Of a DNA stretch of 64,000 nt, positions 26,649-34,838 are shown piece by piece (within the stretch, counting starts at the first letter, position 1; the number at the start of each line of letters is the position of its first letter). Both the position numbers and the translations under genes were made by a program. The DNA comes from an uncultured Dyadobacter sp. (GTDB lineage Bacteria > Bacteroidota > Bacteroidia > Cytophagales > Spirosomataceae), in contig NZ_CAMLSE010000006.1 in NCBI RefSeq assembly GCF_946482605.1, positions 186,001 through 250,000 on the forward strand. Reading direction: 5' to 3'. The notes below the pieces were generated by a model that worked only from the letters and a program-made list of their open reading frames with translations, ran no database searches and had not been told where the DNA came from.

Positions 26649-28327
26649 GTTCATCCCCACTTTTGGTGGTCACTCCGAATTTAGCAATAGCCTTCTTTTC
26701 AACAACTCAAAACCAGCACGACCATACATTTGTCTCTTCAAAGTTTTAATTTTATTTACATTTCCTTCAACAGGTCCATTACTCCAGGGCAGATTAAATG
26801 CATTTTGAATCGCTTGGAAATCCGGTTTCATACTTTGTGCAAATCCTCCTATTTCTTTGAGACCTGACTCAATCGCTTGTAAAATCCATTCATGTAGTTG
26901 ATTACCAGCCTTTGTTTTCATCAGAAATCTGAAATGCCGCACCAACTGTAATGCTTTGGTTAATGTATGGGACTTTTCGCAAAGACTAACTAATGTGTTC
27001 TTTTGTTTAATAGAAAGCGCATCTACATCTTTGAAAAACAGGATACTAGCTTTTGAAGGCGTCCATAACAGGTCTGATAATTTGGGAAATTGATTAAATT
27101 TTGACTTTTTGCCCATCATGACACCCGCTTTCTTTAGGCTTTCAGATAGCGTTGTGTACGCTCCTGTATATCCCTGTTGTTGAAGTTCATACCATAAGGC
27201 ACGAAGCTGTAACTTGGGTTCTTGAAGTAGCCTGTCTCTTATATATAGCAGATGCTTATCCAATTGATTATAACTGATTTTTTTGGGCAGGGAATCAATA
27301 GCGATATATTTTCTAACAGTTTGCCTGCTCATCTTAAATTTTTTAGCAATCGACAATACTGATTGGCCACCCACGTATAGTTGCTTTACCGCTCTGAATC
27401 TGTCTCGATATCGATCGGCCCGAATATTCTTAACAATCTGATATCTAGAGCTCTTATGATCATGGCGGAATTTATTTTCTGCGATAACTTCGTCTCTAAG
27501 CTCCTTTAGGACACTGTATTCGCGGTCTAATTGCTTACGGACTGCTTCTCCCAGATTCTTAAGTAAATGCCATCGGTCAGCGACCTGCATTGCGTGCGGT
27601 GCCCCATTAGTAGCCCCTTGAATATATTTCCCGTAACGGTCTCGACTGATAATAAGTACACCTGGATTGTTTTTGAGCCATTTCTCTAGCGTCGAAGCCT
27701 CTCTGTCATTCAGTAAATCTATGATTTTCCTGTTTGTTAAATCGACGAGAACTATTCCATATCTGTCTCTCTTTTTTCATGCCCAATCGTCAACTCCCAA
27801 TATCTGAGGCGCATACGTGGCTGGCAAAGGTTTTCGCTCTATAATTCTTAAAAGAGTAGTATCGCTGACGAAAGCGCCCATTTTACGAACTAATCGCTCA
27901 GCAGATTTTGCACTAGATTCTAAAACAGCAGAAAGGAGTAGCTGTTCTAACCGGTAAGTGTTTCTCCTATAAGGTAAAAAGTGCTTTTCGAACCTTTCTG
28001 TAAACACTTTCAATATACATTCAAGATGGCAGCAGTAAAATTTTCGCGCTTGTAAGGTAATTATCACCCCACTTCCAAAAGCAGGTACATCTTTAATTTT
28101 CCTGAGGTAATAACTATGAATTTTCTCGGCCGGTACCTGGCAACTGGGACAACAACTTGTTGGCTGAATGCTTTTTATCTTAATAATTAGTACGGAATCT
28201 ATTTTATCGAGTGAAATGATTTCAAATTTCGCGGAGGTAGAAAAAAGTAAGTTTTCGGTGGTCATCAAAGGTTTCACGAGCTAAGAAAAACCTTTAACGA
28301 ATTTACCACCAAAAGTGGGGATGAACC
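26649..28327 (-). mobile_element. ISL3 family insertion sequence, 1679 bp
   Basis: The element has terminal inverted repeats of 22 bases with no mismatch: the left end starts GTTCATCCCCACTTTTGG and the right end (28305-28327) is its complement ending GGATGAACC. Perfect eight-base duplications GCAGATTG flank it. A single transposase gene fills the interior on the minus strand. The unmutated ends and duplication indicate recent insertion, next to an IS110 fragment and an IS21-like end. Confidence 0.92.
26670..28277 (-). pseudogene. ISL3 transposase with one in-frame TGA
   Basis: 535 codons in one frame, interrupted only by TGA at 27777-27779. Before it: zinc-binding N-terminus (CCPSCQVPAEKIHSYY, YCCHLEC) and the first catalytic Asp in ILGVDDWA. 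After it: KKRDRYGIVLVDLTNRKI, Asp in LIISRDRYGKYI, VADRWHLLKNLGE, and the last catalytic Glu in WSNGPVEGNVNKIKTLKR with MYGRAGFELLKRR. The stop follows DDWA, where the family often has a Trp or Leu codon, so TGG to TGA is the simplest change. Everything else is intact, so the lesion is very recent, or the codon is read through. Confidence 0.85.
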
Positions 28328-28335
28328 GCAGATTG
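28328..28335. repeat. Target-site duplication, right copy (ISL3 element)
   Basis: GCAGATTG, matching 26641-26648. Confidence 0.85.
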
Positions 28336-28391
28336 ACCACCAGCCAGAATTCACGGACATTCGGGTAACTCGCTGGTGAAAAGAAAGATAA

Positions 28392-28464
28392 GGTGGTCAA
28401 CCAAAACCGAAATGACTTGGTCAGCCCAAAATGAAATCTGGTGGTCAGTTTCACCGTAATTTCC
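28392..28464. repeat. Three imperfect 24-base direct repeats, IS21-end-like
   Basis: GGTCA occurs at 28395, 28419 and 28443, exactly 24 bases apart, each within a (G/T)TGGTCA context followed by an AAA/CAC-rich unit. A reversed TTGACCACCAG copy lies at 28334-28344. Such arrays of internal repeats are typical of IS21 family ends, where transposase binds. No istA or istB gene is nearby, so this would be an orphan end. Confidence 0.5.
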
Positions 28465-28585
28465 AAAAACCAACGAATCCGATAAGTAGTCATTATGTGC
28501 TCTGAGAGCAGATCCTGTTTGGCAGGCATTTCTGAGATTCATGCCGATGCATTTCGAAGATGAAAAGTCTGGGTAGCGATCCGGC

Positions 28586-29623
28586 CTAGGGCTCCCTGAG
28601 CTCGGCGAATTCGCTGAGATATAAGTCGATTTTGGCTCGTTTATCGGCAGATTCATAAATGGCCTCGATGACCTTCATATCGCGCAGACCCATTTCAGCT
28701 GGTACCCTCGACTGCTGACCAGTTATAACGCAAAGCGCGAAATCGTCCATCTGTAAGGCCTGCTGCTTGACAGGGGCAAACTGCATTTCGCCTAGGGAAG
28801 TCGATCCCTTCAACCCGTGGTATTCATAAGCCGGATTTAATTCGAACCAGCCGGATTCAGCTTCGGCGCGCATCAGGTTCTGATTTTTGGAATAGCTCGT
28901 CTCGCAATCGGCAATCACATCATCGCCGAAATACATCGTCCACCTGATCCCTTCTTCCAATCCCTCGAATTTAGATGGGTCCGTTTTGGGCGTGTAGCGG
29001 GCGTCGACCACGGTGGGTAGCTTGCCGGTGATATAAATTGCCGCCTGAATGCAGTAAATGCCATTATTTACCAACGGGCCGCCACCGGATCGCCGCGGGT
29101 CGAGACGCCACTGGTTTTTCTCGCCGACATCCATACTGTCCAGAAGCGTCATTTTCCTTACTTCACCAAATTTTTCACCCTGGCCTAGCCGCATCATTTC
29201 GCGGTTGAAAGGATCGAAATGAAGGCGGTAGCCCATTGAAAAATGCATTCCTGTCTGCCCGATCACCTCAATGACCTGCTCGCATTCGGCTACATTCATC
29301 GCCATAGGCTTTTCGCAGATTACGTGTTTCCCCGCCTGCATCGCCCGTATACTGAATTTGGCGTGCATGCTGTTGGGTAATACAATGTAAACAATATCAA
29401 TTCGATCGTTATCGGCGATCGAATCAAAGTTTTCGTAGCTGTAAAGACAATCGTCTTGCAGACTGAATTCGGTCTTGTATTGATCCAGTTTTTGTTTATC
29501 ACCGCTGACCAGCCCGGCCAGATAGCAGTTTTTGGTCTCTTTCAACGCAGGCATCAACTGACCTGTGGCATATTCGCCCAAGCCCACCAATGCTACGCCC
29601 AGCCGTTCTTTTACGTTTTCCAT
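28586..29623 (-). CDS. Gfo/Idh/MocA family oxidoreductase
   Basis: 345 residues from the ATG at 29623, preceded by AGAGG as ribosome site; upstream in-frame ATGs at 29677 and 29728 add residues without homology. N-terminal Rossmann motif VALVGLGEYATGQL binds NAD(P). Conserved EKPMAMN (the substrate-side Lys-Pro) and GYRLHFDPFN follow, with SGGGPLVNNGIYCIQAA in the C-terminal beta domain. These motifs place it with glucose-fructose oxidoreductase-like enzymes acting on sugars. No signal peptide, so it is cytoplasmic. It is divergent from a paralogue at 29811 with which it shares most motifs; the 187 bases between hold both promoters. Confidence 0.85.
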   Translation of the reverse strand: MENVKERLGVALVGLGEYATGQLMPALKETKNCYLAGLVSGDKQKLDQYKTEFSLQDDCLYSYENFDSIADNDRIDIVYIVLPNSMHAKFSIRAMQAGKHVICEKPMAMNVAECEQVIEVIGQTGMHFSMGYRLHFDPFNREMMRLGQGEKFGEVRKMTLLDSMDVGEKNQWRLDPRRSGGGPLVNNGIYCIQAAIYITGKLPTVVDARYTPKTDPSKFEGLEEGIRWTMYFGDDVIADCETSYSKNQNLMRAEAESGWFELNPAYEYHGLKGSTSLGEMQFAPVKQQALQMDDFALCVITGQQSRVPAEMGLRDMKVIEAIYESADKRAKIDLYLSEFAELREP

Positions 29624-29810
29624 AACCTCTGCATTTAAGTTCTCCTTCGATTGGTTGAACACTTTGTAATTGAGCATCTCGCATAACCGCGATTTTTTAT
29701 CCGGCGGATTCCAAAATAAGCATGCCAAAATCTTAGCCGCCGAGGAAGATTAAAACTTGCACTGGTCTGATTTTTGTGTCTTCCGGCGCAATTTTTCAGC
29801 AATATCAACT

Positions 29811-30926
29811 ATGGAAACCTATCAAAGAAGACAGTTTTTACAGGCGTCGTTGGCGCTGCCATCGATGCTGGCGATGAATTTCGATACGTTGGCGGAGCAT
29901 TTGCAATCCGTGGCGTCGTTTACTGAACAGGATACAAAACTGGGCATTGCCCTGCTCGGACTTGGGAAATATGCCGAGGAGCAACTTGCGCCGGCGCTTG
30001 AAAAAACACTGCGTTGCAAGCTTGCAGGCATCGTGACGGGCACACCCGACAAAATTCCCAAATGGAAAGACAAGTATAAAATTCCCGACAAAAATATTTA
30101 CAGCTACCAGAATTTCGACTCGATCAAGGACAATCCCGACATCGATATCGTCTACGTGGTCGTTCCCAATTCGCTTCACGCCGAGTATACGATCCGCGCG
30201 GCCAAAGCGGGTAAACACGTGATTTGCGAAAAGCCGATGGCGACTTCGGTGGCGGATTGCGAAGCGATGATAGCTGCCTGCAAAAAAGCAGGTAAAATGC
30301 TTTCCATTGGCTACCGGCTGCACTTTGAACCCCACCATCTGACTTTTGTCGAGTTTGGTAAAAAGAAAATGTACGGAAATATCCGCAGCATTAAGGCCAT
30401 CGACAGCCAGGAAATGGAGAAGGGCGTTTGGCGGCTCGACCACGAGCGTGCAGGTGGCGGACCGCTGATGGACCTGGGCATTTATTGCGTGCAGGGGGCC
30501 ATCTATTCGGCCGGAGCTAATCCGATCCGGGTTTCAGCGAAAGAAGGTCCCAAAACAGATGTCTACAAGTTTGGCGAGGTCGAGCAGTCCATTGATTTTC
30601 AGCTGGAATTCCCGGGAGGCATCACGGCCAATTGCCGTACCAGTTATGCAGAGAGTGGGACCCTGCTTCGCGTAGAGGCCGAAAAAGGCTGGTACGAACT
30701 GCAACCGGCCTTTGGCTATGGCGGAATCAAAGGAAAGACCTCGCAGGGAGACATGGGTTTGGACAATGTTAACCAGCAGGCGTTGCAAATGGATGATTTT
30801 GCGGCTTGTGTGATCAGCAACAGGCCGACACGTGTCCCGGGCGAAATGGGGCTTCGGGACGTAAAAATCCTGATGGCTATCTACGAGGCTGCCAGGAACG
30901 CCAGGCCGGTAACCCTGAAATTGTGA
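29811..30926 (+). CDS. Exported Gfo/Idh/MocA family oxidoreductase
   Basis: 371 residues from the ATG at 29811. The N-terminus (METYQRRQFLQASLALPSMLA) has a twin-arginine pattern, RRQFLQ, followed by a hydrophobic helix, so export by the Tat route with bound NADP is likely, as for Zymomonas glucose-fructose oxidoreductase. The Rossmann loop is IALLGLGKYAEEQL, then CEKPMATSVADCEA, GYRLHFEPHH and AGGGPLMDLGIYCVQGA. It is a close paralogue of the divergent cytoplasmic protein. The substrate is probably a sugar, not determined here. Confidence 0.87.
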   Translation: METYQRRQFLQASLALPSMLAMNFDTLAEHLQSVASFTEQDTKLGIALLGLGKYAEEQLAPALEKTLRCKLAGIVTGTPDKIPKWKDKYKIPDKNIYSYQNFDSIKDNPDIDIVYVVVPNSLHAEYTIRAAKAGKHVICEKPMATSVADCEAMIAACKKAGKMLSIGYRLHFEPHHLTFVEFGKKKMYGNIRSIKAIDSQEMEKGVWRLDHERAGGGPLMDLGIYCVQGAIYSAGANPIRVSAKEGPKTDVYKFGEVEQSIDFQLEFPGGITANCRTSYAESGTLLRVEAEKGWYELQPAFGYGGIKGKTSQGDMGLDNVNQQALQMDDFAACVISNRPTRVPGEMGLRDVKILMAIYEAARNARPVTLKL

Positions 30927-31040
30927 GGCTTCTGGCATATTTATTGTCATAAAGCGTCTTTTTCCAGGATGTGCAATCCAAAAGGAAGTATTTTGAATAG
31001 CGCGTGTTTAAAAGTCAACAATCTACTAAAAAGTTTACTC

Positions 31041-31295
31041 ATGAAATCAAATCAGAAAACATCGAACGGCAAAACTGCCGAAGGCACAGTGCCAGACCCG
31101 AAAGTAGCTCACGCCCTGGAAAGAGGCAGAAATGCCAACGATAATTTTGGAGAAGACCAGACTGATGACTACGGCCTGGACACCGGGACGCCTCAGGGAA
31201 TGGCAGAGCAACAGCAGCGCGATCAAATCAAAGGAGGAACGGGCGGCCGGGGCATGGGAAGGAACCGAAATGACGATTTTAACGATGGAAAATGA
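31041..31295 (+). CDS. Small hydrophilic, probably disordered protein
   Basis: 84 residues from the ATG at 31041. The sequence is very hydrophilic, rich in Asn, Asp, Gly, Gln and Lys, with NANDNFGEDQTDDYG in the middle and GGTGGRGMGRNRNDDF near the end. No fold or motif is recognised. The composition is like hydrophilins and stress-induced Gly-rich proteins, fitting the neighbouring trehalose and ferritin-like genes. The following gene starts where this one stops, so they are probably cotranslated. Upstream in-frame ATG at 30969 gives a hydrophobic extension that looks spurious. Confidence 0.55.
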   Translation: MKSNQKTSNGKTAEGTVPDPKVAHALERGRNANDNFGEDQTDDYGLDTGTPQGMAEQQQRDQIKGGTGGRGMGRNRNDDFNDGK

Positions 31296-31296
31296 A

Positions 31297-31506
31297 ATGG
31301 AAAAGGACAAATTTGCACCAGGTACTTATCCGCAGGACGGTAAATCGTTGATTTTTACTGACATGCTGGGAGTAGTCAGAAAAGGAATTTACAAAAGTGA
31401 CAAACATGGCTTTCAGCAACGCGAGGATATGGAATTGCCCCATGAAACCCAATTCGTTTTTCCGGAGGATGATATCGTTTCTTGGGAATATGAAAGCCCC
31501 TCCTAA
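31297..31506 (+). CDS. Small hypothetical protein
   Basis: 69 residues from the ATG at 31297, next to the stop of the preceding gene (TGAAATG); ATGs at 31285 and 31270 are alternatives. The chain FAPGTYPQDGKSLIFTDMLG then VVRKGIYKSDKHGFQQRED and FVFPEDDIVSWEYE looks like a compact beta-strand domain. I do not recognise the family. The position right after the hydrophilic gene suggests one small operon. Start choice is uncertain. Confidence 0.5.
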   Translation: MEKDKFAPGTYPQDGKSLIFTDMLGVVRKGIYKSDKHGFQQREDMELPHETQFVFPEDDIVSWEYESPS

Positions 31507-31570
31507 AGTAATCACGTCGTGAATTTAAACATCAAGGGACACTGATTTTCTTAACCAAATATTCACAAAC

Positions 31571-31648
31571 ATGCTTTTACCCATCGGTATACTCGTCCTG
31601 GCGGCGATTGTGGTCGCCGTGCTTTATTTGCGGTCTAAAAAGGTCTAG
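31571..31648 (+). CDS. Possible 25-residue membrane peptide
   Basis: ATG at 31571 encodes MLLPIGILVLAAIVVAVLYL and then RSKKV before the stop. It is one ideal membrane helix with a positive C-terminal end, the pattern of many bacterial small membrane proteins and some type I toxins. The length is short enough for chance, but composition is strikingly clean. Confidence 0.4.
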   Translation: MLLPIGILVLAAIVVAVLYLRSKKV

Positions 31649-31658
31649 GAAGTAATGA

Positions 31659-33395
31659 TTATGGAAGAATATCGTCGATCCTGAACCATCGGTAACCATA
31701 GCTCGGTAGCTGGATCGTTACCCGATCCCGTGAAATGGCCTGGTCGCTCTGGCTGTTCCAGAGGTCGTACAGCTTCTGGGAGCCGTTCAATGAAAGGCTG
31801 GCGGCTCTTTCTGTGCCTGCGAAATTGTGCAACAGCACGACCGATTTTCCCTCATAGTCGTATCGTATCGCCAGAATGTCGTTGGAACCGGTTTCCAGGA
31901 GAGTTGGCGTGCCCAGCCCGATCTCCGGAACTGTTTTTCGCATCCTTATCATGGAAGCAATGCGGGTAAAGAGGGAAGCGCTGTCGCGCCATTGTTGCTC
32001 TGCATTAATTTTATGAAAGCCGTAATCGCCTTTGTCGATTACGGGGCGAAAAGCGGAGTCCGCTTTGGTGAAGCCGCCATTTTTTTCGGTGTTCCACTGC
32101 ATAGGTGTGCGTACGGAAAGCCGTTCTTTCAGGTTGAGGTCATCACCCATACCCAGTTCCTCCCCATACCTGATTACTGGCGCGCCGGGAAGCGTGAACA
32201 GAAGACTGTAAGCCATTTCGATCCTTCGACGGTCATTGCCAAGCATGGGCGCGAGCCTGCGACGGATTCCGCGTTTGTAAAGTTGCATATTGGTGTCGGG
32301 GCCCATCGCTGAGTATACCTGTTTGCGCTGGGTTTCGTTGAGCCTTCCTAGATCTATTTCGTCGTGGTTACGCAGAAAGTGTGCCCATTGCGACCCCTGG
32401 GGAATGCCGGATGTTTCTTTCAATGCTTTTAGCAAAGGGGCGGTTTCCCCGGTTGCAAGTGCATAAAACAAATGCTGGTTCACAAAGAAGTTGAACATCA
32501 GCTGAATACCGTCCCCGTTTTTACCGAAATAACTGGTGTTTTCGTCGGGCGCTACATTGGCCTCCCCGAGAATGGCGGCATCGGCGTTCCGGGATTGTGT
32601 GAACTGGCGGATGTCCTTTAAAAAACCAAAATCCAGCTTCGGTTTCTCGGAACCGGTTTTGGGAACCTCAATGATAAATGGCACCGCATCGAGCCGGAAA
32701 CCCGATATTCCCTGGTTGAGCCAATAGCCGATAATCCGCTGGCTTTCACGTACCACCTCGGGGTTTTTGAAGTTGAGATCGGGCTGAAAGCGGTAAAAAC
32801 GATGGTAATAATATTCGTTAGTAGTGCTGTCGAGTGACCACACTGTCTGCTGCACACCCGGGAAAACCATTCCCTTATCGGCGTCTTTAGGCTTTGCCCG
32901 AGACCACACGTACCAGTCGCGGTATTTTGCGTTACGCGCGCTTCGGGCGTTTTTGAACCACGGATGCTGATCGGAAGTATGGTTAATGACCAGGTCCATG
33001 ATCACCCGCATGCCTCTTTTTTTGACCTGATGCATCAATTCCGAGAAATCGCCGCTTGTGCCCAGCTTCGGGTCCACGCCGTAGTAATCGGCCACATCGT
33101 AGCCATCGTCAGCACCGGGGGAAGGCTGGAACGGGGCCAGCCAGATCACGTCGACGCCGAGCATTTTCAGATAATCCAATTTTTGGATCAGCCCGTTAAT
33201 ATCGCCGCGCCCGTCGCCGTCGCTATCCTTGAATGCGCCGATTTCAAGGTTATAAATCACGCTGTTTTTGTACCAGAAATTTTCCCTGATCTTTCGTGGC
33301 GCTATTTTCTCCTGGGCCAGCGATAGCAATGGAAAAAGGAGCAGCCACAGGCACAATACATTTTTAATCATCGGAACAGTTTGTTTTGAGTGCAT
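31659..33395 (-). CDS. Secreted GH13 enzyme, trehalose synthase-like (GH13_16 type)
   Basis: 578 residues. A signal peptide lies at residues 9-28 (IKNVLCLWLLLFPLLSLAQ). The GH13 barrel has region I DLVINHTSDQHPWF, nucleophile Asp235 in GFRLDAV, acid/base Glu278 in ILGEAN, and His344-Asp345 in FLRNHDEIDL. The NMQLYKRGIRRRLAPML block and the MQWNTEKNGGF block are as in TreS (maltose-trehalose mutase) and related glucosidases. Export makes it a periplasmic or surface glucosidase rather than a cytoplasmic TreS; substrate uncertain. Its start overlaps the stop of the upstream DUF421 gene by one base (TAATG), so translation is coupled. Confidence 0.85.
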   Translation of the reverse strand: MHSKQTVPMIKNVLCLWLLLFPLLSLAQEKIAPRKIRENFWYKNSVIYNLEIGAFKDSDGDGRGDINGLIQKLDYLKMLGVDVIWLAPFQPSPGADDGYDVADYYGVDPKLGTSGDFSELMHQVKKRGMRVIMDLVINHTSDQHPWFKNARSARNAKYRDWYVWSRAKPKDADKGMVFPGVQQTVWSLDSTTNEYYYHRFYRFQPDLNFKNPEVVRESQRIIGYWLNQGISGFRLDAVPFIIEVPKTGSEKPKLDFGFLKDIRQFTQSRNADAAILGEANVAPDENTSYFGKNGDGIQLMFNFFVNQHLFYALATGETAPLLKALKETSGIPQGSQWAHFLRNHDEIDLGRLNETQRKQVYSAMGPDTNMQLYKRGIRRRLAPMLGNDRRRIEMAYSLLFTLPGAPVIRYGEELGMGDDLNLKERLSVRTPMQWNTEKNGGFTKADSAFRPVIDKGDYGFHKINAEQQWRDSASLFTRIASMIRMRKTVPEIGLGTPTLLETGSNDILAIRYDYEGKSVVLLHNFAGTERAASLSLNGSQKLYDLWNSQSDQAISRDRVTIQLPSYGYRWFRIDDILP

Positions 33396-34081
33396 TATTC
33401 AACCGCAATGGCCCGTTCGCGACTGCCGCAGTTTTCACAAGTTTTGTCCGCCTGGGCGCCGGTCAGCTTCTGCCCGCAGCGCGTGCAAACGGAAAAGCCC
33501 GCATTACAGCAAACCTGCCGGATAAAATCAGCATCTTCCTCCGGAAGGATTCCCAAACCGGGACTGGCGGCAGTCTCGCGAATTAGAGTGAATGCGCCGC
33601 CTGCCTCGAAATACAGCCTTTTTACCTCGCCCAAATGCCGGATTCCGTTGCTGCGTAGCTGAGCGAAGGCCTTCTCTTTGGTAATTCCGGTTTCTTTCAT
33701 GCTGTCAATAGCTAACCTGCCGTCGGCAATAAGCACGGTTAGATCGCCCTGGGTAAAAGATTCGAGCCGTTGATTGCGGGAAGAGACCGCCGCCAGTAGT
33801 TGCTGGATGGCGATGACGACGATTGCGATCACGATGGCGGCGAGAATGCCTCGGTCGGGTGCCTGCAAGGGAACGCCGATGGCCGCTGATAATGAAACTA
33901 AGGCGATCAGCTCATTTCTGCTCAGCTGCGAGGCCATTCTTTTTCCCATGAGCCGCATGGAAATCATCAGAACCAGGTAGATAATCACTATTCTCAGCAT
34001 TACCTCCCAGTAAAATCCCGCCGGCACATCACCGGCGAACATCCGCTGCCAGTCGCCGAAATGTATATCTTCTTTCTTCAT
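33395..34081 (-). CDS. DUF421 membrane protein with zinc ribbon, type A, copy 2
   Basis: 228 residues, closely paralogous to 16843-17526: both start MKKED-x-x-FGDW and share RLMGKRMASQLSRNE and GVPLQAPDRGILAA. Three membrane helices are followed by the DUF421 domain (GDLTVLIADG, GITKEKAFAQLRSNGI) and a C-terminal CTRCG-CENCG zinc ribbon. It follows the type B partner by ten bases and precedes a secreted GH13 gene with overlap. That the pair recurs beside glucan enzymes in both islands suggests a common job. Confidence 0.88.
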   Translation of the reverse strand: MKKEDIHFGDWQRMFAGDVPAGFYWEVMLRIVIIYLVLMISMRLMGKRMASQLSRNELIALVSLSAAIGVPLQAPDRGILAAIVIAIVVIAIQQLLAAVSSRNQRLESFTQGDLTVLIADGRLAIDSMKETGITKEKAFAQLRSNGIRHLGEVKRLYFEAGGAFTLIRETAASPGLGILPEEDADFIRQVCCNAGFSVCTRCGQKLTGAQADKTCENCGSRERAIAVE

Positions 34082-34091
34082 AGCTTTTTAA

Positions 34092-34799
34092 TCAAATATC
34101 TGGCGAATTGGAAATGCTCGCGGAGCCCCATTGGGTAGCGCCGCATACCTGGCAGCGTTGTGCGTGATCCGGCAAGCCGGCGACCTTCCCGCAATTGGCA
34201 CATACCAGCGTATCCTTCATGGTGATCTGTCCGAACCCTGCGATTGAACTGTCGTCTGGCGGGTAGAGCAGTAAACCCGGCCGACGTTTTGGATGCCGGT
34301 AGATACTAAACAGCCCGCAGGCTTCAAGGTACAGCCGGTCGACCTCGCCCAGATTATAGACCTGCTTGCCTCGCAAGGCGGCAAAAACCTGCTGCCGCGA
34401 GATCTTGGTCTGTGTCATTTCATCGAGCTGCAAAATGCCGTCTTTGACAAGAATGCTCAATGAGCCCTGGGTCACACGCTCGAACTTTTCACTCTTGGAT
34501 TCCAGCAGATTAATGCCCCTTTGAAACAACAGCGCGCACATCAAAATTACCGTGCAGAGCAACAGCCCGGTCTGAGGCATTTGCATTCCGGGAGAAACAA
34601 TCGCTCCGCGGGTGATCATCACGGCGAGTTCGGAAATCGTGAGCTGTCCGCCCATGCGTTTCCCCATCATCCTGACGATGATCAGCAGCACCACATACAT
34701 AAAGCATGTGCGCAGCAATATTTCAAGCAAAAAGATTACCGGCGTTTCACCAAAAAGAATGCGGTACCAGTCGCCGGGAATAATGTCTTGTTTTCTCAT
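34092..34799 (-). CDS. DUF421 membrane protein with zinc ribbon, type B, copy 2
   Basis: 235 residues from the ATG at 34799 (MRKQDIIPGDWYRILFGETP), nearly identical in pattern to 17523-18242, including GKRMGGQLTISELAVMI and SPGMQMPQTGLLLCT. The soluble domain carries GSLSILVKDG and ISRQQVFAALRGKQVYNLGEVDRLY, then the zinc ribbon CANCG and CQVCG. An ATG at 34826 would add nine residues absent from the paralogue. It is downstream of the sugar dehydrogenase gene by 39 bases, so the four genes (dehydrogenase, type B, type A, GH13) form one operon. Confidence 0.88.
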   Translation of the reverse strand: MRKQDIIPGDWYRILFGETPVIFLLEILLRTCFMYVVLLIIVRMMGKRMGGQLTISELAVMITRGAIVSPGMQMPQTGLLLCTVILMCALLFQRGINLLESKSEKFERVTQGSLSILVKDGILQLDEMTQTKISRQQVFAALRGKQVYNLGEVDRLYLEACGLFSIYRHPKRRPGLLLYPPDDSSIAGFGQITMKDTLVCANCGKVAGLPDHAQRCQVCGATQWGSASISNSPDI

Positions 34800-34838
34800 G
34801 AAGGAAAGGATTGGCAGCCGGTACAAGAAATAAGCAGG

